Assembly: GCA_964400495.1 (NCBI GenBank)
Contig: CAYNTS010000020.1
Location: 1 to 32,782, forward strand
DNA length: 32,782 nt
Direction of reading: 5' to 3'
From: CAYNTS01 sp964400495
GTDB lineage: Bacteria > Fidelibacterota > Marinisomatia > SCGC-AAA003-L08 > D37C17
In this document: positions 16,758 to 25,091 of the stretch, one piece after another
How the letters are laid out: every line of letters begins with the position of its first letter
Position numbering within the stretch: position 1 is the stretch's first letter
Position numbers and translations under genes: made by a program
Notes under the pieces: model-generated
What the model was told of the DNA's origin: nothing
What the model saw: the letters and a program-made list of their open reading frames with translations, nothing else
Database searches by the model: none

Positions 16758-19532
16758 TTATGCCTTGTACACTTTTACAGCACATTTTTTGAAGTCTGTT
16801 TCTTTTGACATTGGACATGTAGCGTCTAATGTCACTTTGTTGATCAGCACTCGTTCATCAAAGAATGGAACGAAAATCATGCCTTGTAGCATTCTGTTTC
16901 GCCCTTTGATATCCACCCGTGCTTTCACTTTTCCACGACGACTTTCAACCCAAACTAAATCTCTCTGTTTTATGTTTAAGTTAGAAGCATCATCTGGATT
17001 CATAAAACAAACCGCTTCAGGAACTGCACGGTATAATTCAGGTACGCGCATAGTCATAGTTCCTGTATGCCAATGTTCTAAGACACGTCCAGTACATAGC
17101 CAAAGTGGATACTTTTTATCTGGCATTTCTGGTGCATCCATATAAGGTCTAAAGAATATCTTCGCCTTATTAGCATGTTTGGTTTTGTCTTTAGATGTTG
17201 GCTTAGCAAGATTCCCATGTTTTATGGATTTTAGTGCTGGACCATAAAATGCAAATTCTTCACCTTTTGCAACTTTACGCACATACGGATCATATTTTGC
17301 ATTAAATCTCCACTGAGTTTCTTTACCATCAATAACTGGCCATTTAAGTCCACGTACTTTATGATAGGTGTCAAAATCAGCAAGGTCATGTTGTTTGCCA
17401 AGTCCGAATTTTCTATATTCTTCCCACAGATATTTTTGTACGAAGAAACCATATCCTTCAAACCCTTCAACATCACGTTTATCACCACCAGCTTCTGTAT
17501 TATCAAACCCATCACCAATTGGATCTGGCCAAGCATAAGATTTTGCATCTTTATTAGCAAACAGTACATCAAATAGAGTATCTGTATCTTTGTACCCCAT
17601 TTCACGAGCATCTGCCATTACATTTGGTAATGTTAAGTCTGCATTAATCTTTTGCTCTTTCCACACATCTTTTAATGTGATATGTTTTGAAAATTCCATG
17701 GCTTGCCAAATATCTGGCATTGCTTTTCCAACAGGAGTTACTTGTTGTCTCCAATGCTGGGTCCTTCGTTCAGCATTACCATACGAACCCCATTTCTCAT
17801 AAATCATTGCACTTGGTAGGATTAAATCTGCAACTTTTGCAGAAATACTTGGATATCCATCAGAAACAACAATGAAATTATCCATATCCCGTGCAGCGTT
17901 TATCCAATGGCTTGCATTTGCAGTATTTTGCCAAGGATTACATACTTGAACCCACGCCCATTTGATTTTACCATCTTCAATATCACGTAGGAGTTTTGTG
18001 TAGTGTGAACCAACTTTAGGGTTAATAGTCCCAGCAGGAAGTTTCCAAATCTTTTCAGATACTTCACGATGCTTAGGAACTTTAACAACCATATCAGCAG
18101 GCAGTCTGTGAGCAAACGTACCTACTTCGCGAGCTGTACCACACGCACTTGGTTGACCTGTCAAACTAAAAGCACCATCACCTGGTTTTGCGTATCTACC
18201 AAGTAGCAAATGCACCATATATGCTTGTTGATTTACCCAAGAACCACGCGTATGTTGATTCATACCCATTGTCCAGAAACTTTGAACTTTGCGAGTTTTA
18301 TCAATATAATAGCCAGCAAGTTCTTTCAGTTTATTTTTATAGGATTTTAGCGATTCATCTGGATTTCCTTTTGAAAGTTTAGCAACATAATCAAGTGTAT
18401 ACGGTGCTAAACCTTTTTTGAAATCTTCAAATGAGATTGACCAGTGACCTAATGCTCCTGCAGCATGTTTCATTTCCATCACATCACCTTCTTTATATCC
18501 AAGGTGAGCTAAAGCAACTGCTTCTTCTTTACTTATAACTTTTTTAACCTGTTTATTAACAGTTTCTCGTTCGACATTAGTAAATTTAGCATGATCAGGA
18601 TTCCCACGCATTCCATAACCAGTATCTGTATGACCTGTTGCAAAAATACAGTGTTTATTAACAAAATCCCAGTCAATAGCTTCTGGATTATTATAAACGA
18701 TTTCTCGTGCAATATAATTCCAAATTGCTAAGTCAGTCTGAGGTTTAAAAAGGATTTCTGTATCAGCAAGGTCTGAACATCTATTGGTGTAAACCGTTAA
18801 GTTCACTACTTTTACTTTTTTTGGATTAGACAATTTTCTATCAGATACTCTTGACCATAGAATTGGATGCATTTCTGCCATGTTTGCACCCCATGATACA
18901 ACAGTGTCTGTTAGTTCAATGTCATCATAACTACCAGCAGGTTCATCAATCCCAAATGTTTGGAAAAATCCAACAACTGCACTTGCCATACAATGACGAG
19001 CATTGGGGTCAAGATTGTTACTTCGTAGTCCAGCTTTCATAAGTTTCGCCATTGCGTAACCTTCTTGAATTGTATATTGACCTGAACCAAACACACCAAT
19101 ACCGGTTGGTCCCATTTCCCCATATGTTTTTTTGAATTGATCAGCCATTACTTTAAATGCTTTTTCCCAAGATATAGGTTTGAATTTTCCTTGCTTGTCA
19201 AATTCACCTTTGGAATTCATTCTTAGTAGTGGTTCAGTAAGTCGGTCAGCACCATATAGAATTTTTGCATTAAAATAACCTTTAATACAATTTAATCCAC
19301 GGTTAACAGGTGCAGCCGGGTCACCTTTGACAGCTAGAATTTTATCATCTTTTGTAGCTACCATAATACCACAACCGGTACCACAGAAGCGACAAACCGA
19401 TTTATCCCATCGCCATCCTTTTTCACCTTTAGCAGCTGTATTCATCACATTTTTGGGAACACTCATCCCAAAAGCTGTTGCAGTTGTAGCTGCTGCAGAG
19501 AGTTTTATAAAGTCCTTACGATTAAGTTTCAT
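16758..19532 (-). CDS. napA: NapA, periplasmic nitrate reductase catalytic subunit
   Basis: NapA reduces nitrate to nitrite at a molybdenum bis-MGD centre in the periplasm. The 924-residue length matches the longer Campylobacterota-type NapA rather than the ~830-residue proteobacterial form. The N-terminus is Tat-like (NRKDFIK, with R-K in place of R-R). The 4Fe-4S cysteines are C47, C50, C54 and C82. The molybdenum ligand is C181 in ARHCMASAVVGF, followed by the NapA-typical DEPAGSYDDIE. A strong ribosome binding site (AAGGAG) precedes the ATG. It is the first gene of the operon, and the ~130 bases upstream, between it and the hemerythrin-like gene, contain the probable promoter. Confidence 0.97.
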   Translation of the reverse strand: MKLNRKDFIKLSAAATTATAFGMSVPKNVMNTAAKGEKGWRWDKSVCRFCGTGCGIMVATKDDKILAVKGDPAAPVNRGLNCIKGYFNAKILYGADRLTEPLLRMNSKGEFDKQGKFKPISWEKAFKVMADQFKKTYGEMGPTGIGVFGSGQYTIQEGYAMAKLMKAGLRSNNLDPNARHCMASAVVGFFQTFGIDEPAGSYDDIELTDTVVSWGANMAEMHPILWSRVSDRKLSNPKKVKVVNLTVYTNRCSDLADTEILFKPQTDLAIWNYIAREIVYNNPEAIDWDFVNKHCIFATGHTDTGYGMRGNPDHAKFTNVERETVNKQVKKVISKEEAVALAHLGYKEGDVMEMKHAAGALGHWSISFEDFKKGLAPYTLDYVAKLSKGNPDESLKSYKNKLKELAGYYIDKTRKVQSFWTMGMNQHTRGSWVNQQAYMVHLLLGRYAKPGDGAFSLTGQPSACGTAREVGTFAHRLPADMVVKVPKHREVSEKIWKLPAGTINPKVGSHYTKLLRDIEDGKIKWAWVQVCNPWQNTANASHWINAARDMDNFIVVSDGYPSISAKVADLILPSAMIYEKWGSYGNAERRTQHWRQQVTPVGKAMPDIWQAMEFSKHITLKDVWKEQKINADLTLPNVMADAREMGYKDTDTLFDVLFANKDAKSYAWPDPIGDGFDNTEAGGDKRDVEGFEGYGFFVQKYLWEEYRKFGLGKQHDLADFDTYHKVRGLKWPVIDGKETQWRFNAKYDPYVRKVAKGEEFAFYGPALKSIKHGNLAKPTSKDKTKHANKAKIFFRPYMDAPEMPDKKYPLWLCTGRVLEHWHTGTMTMRVPELYRAVPEAVCFMNPDDASNLNIKQRDLVWVESRRGKVKARVDIKGRNRMLQGMIFVPFFDERVLINKVTLDATCPMSKETDFKKCAVKVYKA

Positions 19533-19562
19533 ACTCCGTTCTCCTTATTAATTAGAGTTGGC

Positions 19563-19596
19563 ATGATATATTTATATAATATGACCTGTATATCAT
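19563..19596. promoter_or_regulatory. Inverted repeat upstream of napA
   Basis: ATGATATA (19563-19570) and TATATCAT (19589-19596) form 8-bp inverted arms 18 bases apart, 31 bases upstream of the napA start. It overlaps the candidate promoter motif at 19584-19597. The repeat could be an operator for a dimeric regulator. It does not match the FNR (TTGAT-N4-ATCAA) or CRP pattern. AT-rich sequence makes chance arms likely, so confidence is modest. Confidence 0.35.
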
Positions 19597-19597
19597 A
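19584..19597 (-). promoter_or_regulatory. Candidate promoter motif TATGATATACAGGT upstream of napA
   Basis: On the minus strand this 14-base motif lies 51 bases before the napA ATG. The identical 14 bases occur in the same orientation 50 bases before the FadL-like gene at 28920. Its TATGAT end looks like a -10 box, but no TTGACA-like -35 box is found 16-18 bases upstream at either site. It may be a promoter element read by an alternative or lineage-specific sigma factor, or a regulator site. Confidence 0.45.
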
Positions 19598-19682
19598 AAT
19601 CAAATTTAATATAAAATTATATTGAGAGTAAAGAGTTATTTATTGATAATGCTATCTTATTATTCTATATAACGAGTATTAT

Positions 19683-20219
19683 TTATTTTTGAGTGATTTT
19701 ACTGATAAGAGTTTGGTATTTTTCAATAAAATTAGCAGGATAATTATCTTTTTCTACTTGATTGAATTTATCAAGCATAGTTGATTGTTCTTCGTTGGTT
19801 AATGCTTGATCTGCCATTGGGTATAGTATGTTATCTTCCTTAAAAATATGGGATTGAAGTAATTCACAATATCCGAGTGTATTCTCTACTAATTGTTGGT
19901 TGGTTGATTTGTTTAAAGCATCTATCATACCTTCAACATATTGCCGGCCAATAGTATGCTCATGTCGCATTTGATTAACAGGATTGCAATGCATTCGACC
20001 TTCAGCTTCTGGTTTACATAGTTCAACAAACAATATATCCTCTTCCTTTGCGTGATGATATTTGTCTGCATAGTTTTGAATGAAATCAATTACATCATTA
20101 AAAAATTGTACATCTAATTCAGAATTTTCGGTTATTTCTTTACATTTATTTACTGTCGCAGAAATAACACTTAAAATTTGCTGATGTTCATCAGATAATA
20201 TAGAAGTTGGTGTTTTCAA
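19683..20219 (-). CDS. Hemerythrin-like HHE domain protein
   Basis: This 178-residue soluble protein has the hemerythrin four-helix-bundle iron ligands: H12 in SDEH, H55/H56 with E59/E60 (YHHAKEED), H86 and H88 (MRHEH), and H124 with E128 (SHIFKED). Such proteins bind a di-iron centre and are linked to oxygen or NO sensing, iron-centre repair or nitrosative stress. I chose a TTG start at 20219 because AAAGGA lies 5 bases before it and the protein then begins, like other family members, just ahead of ILSDEH. Longer versions from the ATG at 20297 or TTG at 20312 are possible but add a lysine-rich segment with a weaker ribosome site. It lies between the nap and oxidase operons and may respond to oxygen or NO. 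Confidence 0.83.
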   Translation of the reverse strand: MKTPTSILSDEHQQILSVISATVNKCKEITENSELDVQFFNDVIDFIQNYADKYHHAKEEDILFVELCKPEAEGRMHCNPVNQMRHEHTIGRQYVEGMIDALNKSTNQQLVENTLGYCELLQSHIFKEDNILYPMADQALTNEEQSTMLDKFNQVEKDNYPANFIEKYQTLISKITQK

Positions 20220-20327
20220 AGCTATCCTTTCATTTTTAAAAATATAATCAGCTCTTAATTTACACATTATTTTTTTGTAAAATACAGACATTTTCATGAT
20301 AATTTCTTGCAATTAACATTAAACTAG

Positions 20328-20386
20328 TCCTAAAATTTGGTAGGAATATTTACTACTTAATTATATTTATATCAACAAATTAAGTA
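20328..20386. promoter_or_regulatory. Divergent control region with two inverted repeats
   Basis: Between the hemerythrin-like gene and the oxidase operon, TCCTA (20328-20332) pairs with TAGGA (20341-20345), and TACTTAATT (20354-20362) pairs exactly with AATTAAGTA (20378-20386) across 15 bases. The 9-bp pair is the stronger candidate for an operator, placed 35 bases before the first oxidase-operon gene. No standard promoter boxes are clear, and the AT-rich background limits confidence. Confidence 0.35.
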
Positions 20387-20420
20387 TATCACCACAATTT
20401 TTCTAATATATAGGATACTA

Positions 20421-20669
20421 ATGGCAAAACATTATGAAGAAACAGGAATAAACACGCCTTTTATTTTCAAACTGGCATCATTCCTAATTATTGTTATTGG
20501 ATTACTACTTTTCATTTCATCAAAATATTTTGATAAAGTGAAACAGGATATTTTGACTGAAAATGAAGCACATGCTATTTCTATGGTTGCTAAGGAGAAT
20601 CAATTAAAATCTGAGAAGGAACTCAAAAATATTGATGCAGCCATTAAAGCGGTAGCTAAAAATAAATAA
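20421..20669 (+). CDS. Small single-helix membrane protein of the oxidase operon
   Basis: This 82-residue protein has a short polar N-terminus, one transmembrane helix (about 13-34) and a charged helical C-terminal half, which is probably cytoplasmic or forms a coiled coil. I do not recognise a family. It is the first gene of the caa3 oxidase operon, 8 bases before the SCO gene, with AGGA five to six bases before the ATG. Its place suggests an accessory or assembly role for the oxidase; this is inference only. Confidence 0.7.
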   Translation: MAKHYEETGINTPFIFKLASFLIIVIGLLLFISSKYFDKVKQDILTENEAHAISMVAKENQLKSEKELKNIDAAIKAVAKNK

Positions 20670-20677
20670 ATTTATAT

Positions 20678-21496
20678 TTGTACTATTCATATTTAGTTAG
20701 AATTACACTGTTTGGTCTTGTTTTTGCACAATTGTTAGGTCAAACAGTAAAAGATTCAATTCAAGAATTAGATGATATTGATGTTATTTCTCATTTGGGA
20801 AATATAATACCATTAGAGTCTCAGTTTTTTGACACAAAGGGGAAAGAAGTTCAATTGGACACCTATTTTAATGGAGAAAAGCCTGTATTGCTGACGCTTT
20901 CCTATAGTGATTGCCCAATGCTTTGCTCACTATTATTAGATGGAATCGTTGATGGTTTGCAACAAATCCAACTTGAACTTGGAACGGATTATCAGATGAT
21001 AAACATTAGCATTGATCCAAATGAAACACCTGTTAGATCAGCAGAGAGGCAAGAGAGATATGTTTCGAAATTTGGAAACAATGTTGCACATAAAAGTTGG
21101 GAATTTTTAGTAGGGGACGAAGTAAATATCAAGAAAATTTCTGATAGTGTTGGTTTTCAATTTTATTATGATGAAGAAACAAAGCAATATGCACACCCAG
21201 CCGTTCTCATGATTTTGACTGGCAAAGGTGTGATATCTAGTTATTTGTTTGGTGTACAATATAACCCTTTAGATTTAAAAATGGGAATTCTTGATGCCTC
21301 TAGGGGAAACATCAAAAGTACTATGCAAAAATTGCTCTTGTACTGCTATCAATATGACCCAGAAGGCAATAGCTACTCTTTATCAATTGTACGAATAACC
21401 CAAATTGGTGGATTTTTAATAATTTTAGCAATACTAATGATGGTATTGATTTTGAATAAAAATGACAAAAACAATAAAGAAAGAACAGGGAAGTAA
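20678..21496 (+). CDS. SCO1/SenC copper chaperone for CuA assembly
   Basis: SCO proteins deliver copper to, or keep reduced the cysteines of, the CuA site in oxidase subunit II. This 272-residue protein has a signal peptide or N-terminal anchor (1-22), a thioredoxin fold with the copper-binding CPMLC (C79, C83) and the conserved histidine H173 (YAHPAV), then a second membrane helix near the C-terminus (about 239-258). The C-terminal helix is unusual compared with N-anchored SCO1. The start appears to be TTG at 20678; no ATG is in frame before the signal sequence. It lies 2 bases before the subunit II gene. Confidence 0.9.
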   Translation: MYYSYLVRITLFGLVFAQLLGQTVKDSIQELDDIDVISHLGNIIPLESQFFDTKGKEVQLDTYFNGEKPVLLTLSYSDCPMLCSLLLDGIVDGLQQIQLELGTDYQMINISIDPNETPVRSAERQERYVSKFGNNVAHKSWEFLVGDEVNIKKISDSVGFQFYYDEETKQYAHPAVLMILTGKGVISSYLFGVQYNPLDLKMGILDASRGNIKSTMQKLLLYCYQYDPEGNSYSLSIVRITQIGGFLIILAILMMVLILNKNDKNNKERTGK

Positions 21497-21498
21497 AT

Positions 21499-22449
21499 AT
21501 GAATAATAATGGAACTTTATTTCTTCCAACTCAAGCTTCAACCATAGCGAACGAAGTAGATAGTATTTTTAATTTTGTACTCTATACAGGATTAATAATT
21601 TTTGCTATTGTTGTAATTGGATTAATTTTCTTTTCATTAAAGTTTAGGAAAAGAAATGAGAATGAAGAATTAACATCAAAAGTATCGGAAAATCATGTAT
21701 TAGAATGGACGTGGTCAGTTATACCCTCTATCCTTGTTATCGTGTTATTTTTCATGGGATTCAAAACATTTATGAAAATGAATATTGTACCAGACAATGC
21801 AATTGAAATCAAAACTACAGGAAAAAAATGGATGTGGGTTTTTGATTATCCAAATGGTGCAAACTCAACCAATATTTTAACAGTACCAAAAGACAAACCA
21901 GTTAAAATATTGCTTTCTTCAAGTGATGTTATTCATAGTTTTTATATTCCTGATTTTAGAGTAAAAATGGACGCCTTGCCAAATCGATATACTACATTAT
22001 GGTTTGAAGCAAATCAAACAGGTGAATTCCCCATTTACTGTACAGAATTTTGTGGTACTGGACATTCTCAAATGATTGGAACGGTTAAAGTTGTTGATTA
22101 TGATGAATACGAAACGTATTTGGCTTCATCAGTTAGTGGAGTTGATGACACAAGTATTCCACTTAAACAATTGGGTGAGAATGTATATCAAGGTAAAGCA
22201 TGTTTCACCTGCCATACATTGGATGGAAATTCATTAGTAGGACCAACATTTAAAGGGTTATTTGGATCAACTGTTAAGCATACTGATGGATCATCTGCTA
22301 CAGTGGACGAAAACTATATTCGCCAATCAATTTTGGAGCCTGCAAACAAAATTGTAGAGGGATTTGCTCCAGTTATGCCTACATATCAAGGGCAACTTAA
22401 CGATAGAGAAATTGATGGAATTATTGAATTTATTAAAGAAAATAAATAG
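21499..22449 (+). CDS. coxB: Cytochrome c oxidase subunit II with fused cytochrome c (caa3)
   Basis: This subunit accepts electrons at the dinuclear CuA centre. The 316 residues hold two transmembrane helices (about 25-47 and 72-92), a cupredoxin domain with CuA ligands H146, C181, E183, C185, H189 and M192, and a C-terminal cytochrome c domain with CFTCH (235-239) and the axial methionine M293. The fused haem domain identifies a caa3-type oxidase that carries its own electron entry site. There is no cleavable signal peptide, and the first 20 residues are short and periplasmic. AGGGAAG precedes the ATG. Confidence 0.96.
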   Translation: MNNNGTLFLPTQASTIANEVDSIFNFVLYTGLIIFAIVVIGLIFFSLKFRKRNENEELTSKVSENHVLEWTWSVIPSILVIVLFFMGFKTFMKMNIVPDNAIEIKTTGKKWMWVFDYPNGANSTNILTVPKDKPVKILLSSSDVIHSFYIPDFRVKMDALPNRYTTLWFEANQTGEFPIYCTEFCGTGHSQMIGTVKVVDYDEYETYLASSVSGVDDTSIPLKQLGENVYQGKACFTCHTLDGNSLVGPTFKGLFGSTVKHTDGSSATVDENYIRQSILEPANKIVEGFAPVMPTYQGQLNDREIDGIIEFIKENK

Positions 22450-22457
22450 GATTTAAA

Positions 22458-24065
22458 ATGAGTGCAAATACAAATTATTTAAATGCAACTACCGGACTAA
22501 AATCCTGGTTGTACACACTTGATCATAAACGAATTGGTGTCATGTATCTTGTTTCAGTTATGGCATTTTTTATGGTTGGGGGGCTATTAGCTATACTATT
22601 ACGGTTGGAATTATTTACTCCAGCAGGTGATTTGTTTAGTCCCGATTTATACAATAGAATATTTACTTTGCATGGTGCGGTGATGATATTTCTCTTCATT
22701 CTGCCTGCTATTCCTGCAGCATTGGGTAACATCTTACTTCCAATAATGATTGGAGCAAAAGACGTAGCATTCCCAAGGTTGAATTTGGCAAGTTGGTATG
22801 TGTTCTTAGTTGGGGCATTAGTTGCAGTGTATTCTATTTTGATTGGAGGAGTTGATACTGGCTGGACATTTTATGCACCTTATAGTACTGATTCAACCAC
22901 TGCTGTTACTACAATTGTATTTGCTGCATTTATTATGGGATTTTCTGGTATTTTCACAGGCATAAATTTTATTGCTACCATTCATAAATTACGTGCTCCT
23001 GGAATGACTTGGTATAAACTGCCCTTATTTGTTTGGGGACTTTATGCAACAGCAATTATTCAAATATTAGCAACACCTGTATTAGCAATTACTCTACTTT
23101 TAATTATTATGGAGAGATTAGTTGGAGTAGGTATTTTTGACCCAGCATTGGGCGGTGACCCTGTTTTATTCCAACACTTCTTTTGGTTCTATTCACATCC
23201 AGCTGTATATATCATGATTCTACCAGGAATGGGGATAATTAGTGAGTTAATTTCAACTTTTTCTCATAAACGAATTTTTGGATACAAAGCGATTGCTTTT
23301 TCAAGTTTAGGAATAGCTTTTGTAAGTTTTTTAGTGTGGGGACACCACATGTACACTGCAGGTCAATCTGAGTATGCTTCTATGATTTTCTCACTCATAA
23401 CATTCTCAGTTGGAATTCCATCTGGAATTAAAATATTCAATTGGATGGCAACAATGTACAACGGGCGAATTACCTTTCAAGCTCCTATGCTGTATGCCTT
23501 TATGTTTCTCATTTTATTTTCAATCGGTGGATTAACCGGAATGTTTTTAGGTGCACTTGCAACAGATATTCACCTTCATTCAACCTATTTTATTGTTGCC
23601 CACTTTCATGCAACTATGATGGGGGGTACTGTAATTGCTTTCTTGGGAGGTGTGCATTATTGGTGGCCTAAAATTTGGGGTCGAATGTATCCTCAGAAAT
23701 TAGCACAAGTAACAGCAGTAATGGTATTTTTAGGCTTTCTTGGAACATTTCTACCACAATTTATTGCTGGTTCACAAGGTATGGTCAGGAGAATTCATTC
23801 ATATCCTGAAAAGTTTGAATTTTTAAATCAAATTTCAACATTTAGTGCAATGATATTAGGGTTATCATTTTTAGTAATGATGGTTTATCTTTTCAGGTCT
23901 ATCAAACACGGGGAACCTGCAAGTGATAATCCATGGGGTGGGTTGACGATGGAATGGGAAACACAATCTCCACCAGTTGAACATAATTTTGAAAAAGACC
24001 CAGTAGTAGAACATGGACCTTATGATTACCACGAAGTAGTTAAACAAAGTACAGATAGGAGTTAA
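22458..24065 (+). CDS. coxA: Cytochrome c oxidase subunit I, type A2
   Basis: This is the catalytic subunit that reduces oxygen to water and pumps protons. The 535 residues form about twelve helices. CuB ligands are H247, H296 and H297; Y251 is the residue expected to cross-link to H247; H382 binds haem a3, and H384 binds haem a. The segment FYSHPAVY (244-251) has the Tyr-Ser pair and lacks the glutamate of HPEVY, which identifies an A2-type haem-copper oxidase with the alternative proton path. It follows coxB by 8 bases, with AGGA before the start, and fits the usual gene order. Confidence 0.97.
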   Translation: MSANTNYLNATTGLKSWLYTLDHKRIGVMYLVSVMAFFMVGGLLAILLRLELFTPAGDLFSPDLYNRIFTLHGAVMIFLFILPAIPAALGNILLPIMIGAKDVAFPRLNLASWYVFLVGALVAVYSILIGGVDTGWTFYAPYSTDSTTAVTTIVFAAFIMGFSGIFTGINFIATIHKLRAPGMTWYKLPLFVWGLYATAIIQILATPVLAITLLLIIMERLVGVGIFDPALGGDPVLFQHFFWFYSHPAVYIMILPGMGIISELISTFSHKRIFGYKAIAFSSLGIAFVSFLVWGHHMYTAGQSEYASMIFSLITFSVGIPSGIKIFNWMATMYNGRITFQAPMLYAFMFLILFSIGGLTGMFLGALATDIHLHSTYFIVAHFHATMMGGTVIAFLGGVHYWWPKIWGRMYPQKLAQVTAVMVFLGFLGTFLPQFIAGSQGMVRRIHSYPEKFEFLNQISTFSAMILGLSFLVMMVYLFRSIKHGEPASDNPWGGLTMEWETQSPPVEHNFEKDPVVEHGPYDYHEVVKQSTDRS

Positions 24066-24073
24066 GGGGGAAT

Positions 24074-24709
24074 ATGGAACATCCAGCTCATTTACAACAT
24101 CACTTTAGTGATACAAACCAACAATATGAAGCATCAAAACTTGGGATGTGGGTATTTCTTTTAACAGAGATTCTCATGTTTGGTGGATTGTTCTGTGCTT
24201 ATGTAATTTTTAGGGCATGGTATCCAGAAATGTTTATCAATGCACATAAAATGCTAAACGTAAATATGGGGGCACTGAATACGGTTGTATTGATTACCAG
24301 CTCTCTAACAATGGCTCTTGCAATACACAGTATTCAAACTGGAAAGAAAAAGTTAACTACAAATTATTTGATTGCAACTGTTTTACTGGCAGGTGTTTTC
24401 TTAGTTGTAAAATATTTTGAATATTCTCATAAAATTCACCTTGGTCAATTACCCGGTGAGTTTTATAGTTATGGTGGAGTTGATGCAAACAATCCCCATA
24501 TCTTTTTTAGTTTATATTTTATGATGACGGGGTTACATGGGATTCACGTTGTTGGTGGAATAATCATGATTGTTTGGTTAATTATACAAACCAATAAGGG
24601 TAGATTTTCTGCTGAATATTATTCCCCCGTTGAGAATGTTGGATTATTCTGGCATTTAGTTGATTTAATTTGGATTTTCCTTTTCCCACTATTTTATTTA
24701 ATAGGATAA
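24074..24709 (+). CDS. coxC: Cytochrome c oxidase subunit III
   Basis: Subunit III stabilises subunit I and protects its proton intake. The 211-residue protein has about five helices, fewer than the seven of mitochondrial subunit III, as is common in caa3 and quinol oxidases. Family features include the SKLGMWVFLLTEILMFGGLF opening, the FFSLYFMMTGLHGIHVVGG segment and the closing ENVGLFWHLVDLIWIFLFPLFY. AAGGGGGAA lies upstream of the ATG. It is 8 bases from coxA and 7 bases from the next gene. Confidence 0.95.
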   Translation: MEHPAHLQHHFSDTNQQYEASKLGMWVFLLTEILMFGGLFCAYVIFRAWYPEMFINAHKMLNVNMGALNTVVLITSSLTMALAIHSIQTGKKKLTTNYLIATVLLAGVFLVVKYFEYSHKIHLGQLPGEFYSYGGVDANNPHIFFSLYFMMTGLHGIHVVGGIIMIVWLIIQTNKGRFSAEYYSPVENVGLFWHLVDLIWIFLFPLFYLIG

Positions 24710-24716
24710 TATTATT

Positions 24717-25091
24717 ATGAGTACACATACACATCACATTATTCCGATACGAACGTATCTTACAATTTTTGTTTTACTTCTTGCTTTGACATTTGTAACT
24801 GTATTTGTTGCTAAAATTGATTTAGGTAGTATGAATATCATTGTTGCGATGCTTGTAGCTGGAATAAAAGCCTCTTTGGTAGCACTTTTCTTCATGCATT
24901 TACTCTATGATGATACAGTAAATTTATCCGTATTCTTAACTGCAATACTTTTTCTAGCTGTCTTTATTATTTTTACACTTTTAGATACTGAAAGAAGAGC
25001 AGATATTGATCCAACAAAAGCAAAGCAAATTGAAAAAAAATCAGCTATCATTTATGATAAAATAGTATCTGAAAAACATTCAGGACATTAA
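24717..25091 (+). CDS. Cytochrome c oxidase subunit IV (prokaryotic type)
   Basis: This 124-residue protein has three transmembrane helices (about 12-32, 38-61 and 67-89) with the ASLVALFFMHLLYDD segment typical of COX4_pro family subunits in caa3 and quinol oxidases. It probably stabilises the complex. The C-terminal 35 residues are charged and cytoplasmic. Its stop overlaps the next ATG by one base (TAATG), so ctaB translation is probably coupled. Confidence 0.92.
   Translation: MSTHTHHIIPIRTYLTIFVLLLALTFVTVFVAKIDLGSMNIIVAMLVAGIKASLVALFFMHLLYDDTVNLSVFLTAILFLAVFIIFTLLDTERRADIDPTKAKQIEKKSAIIYDKIVSEKHSGH

Noticed and set aside
19562..19600. FNR-type site upstream of napA
   Set aside because: A TTGAT half is present on the minus strand, but the second half-site does not match ATCAA, so no FNR site is claimed.
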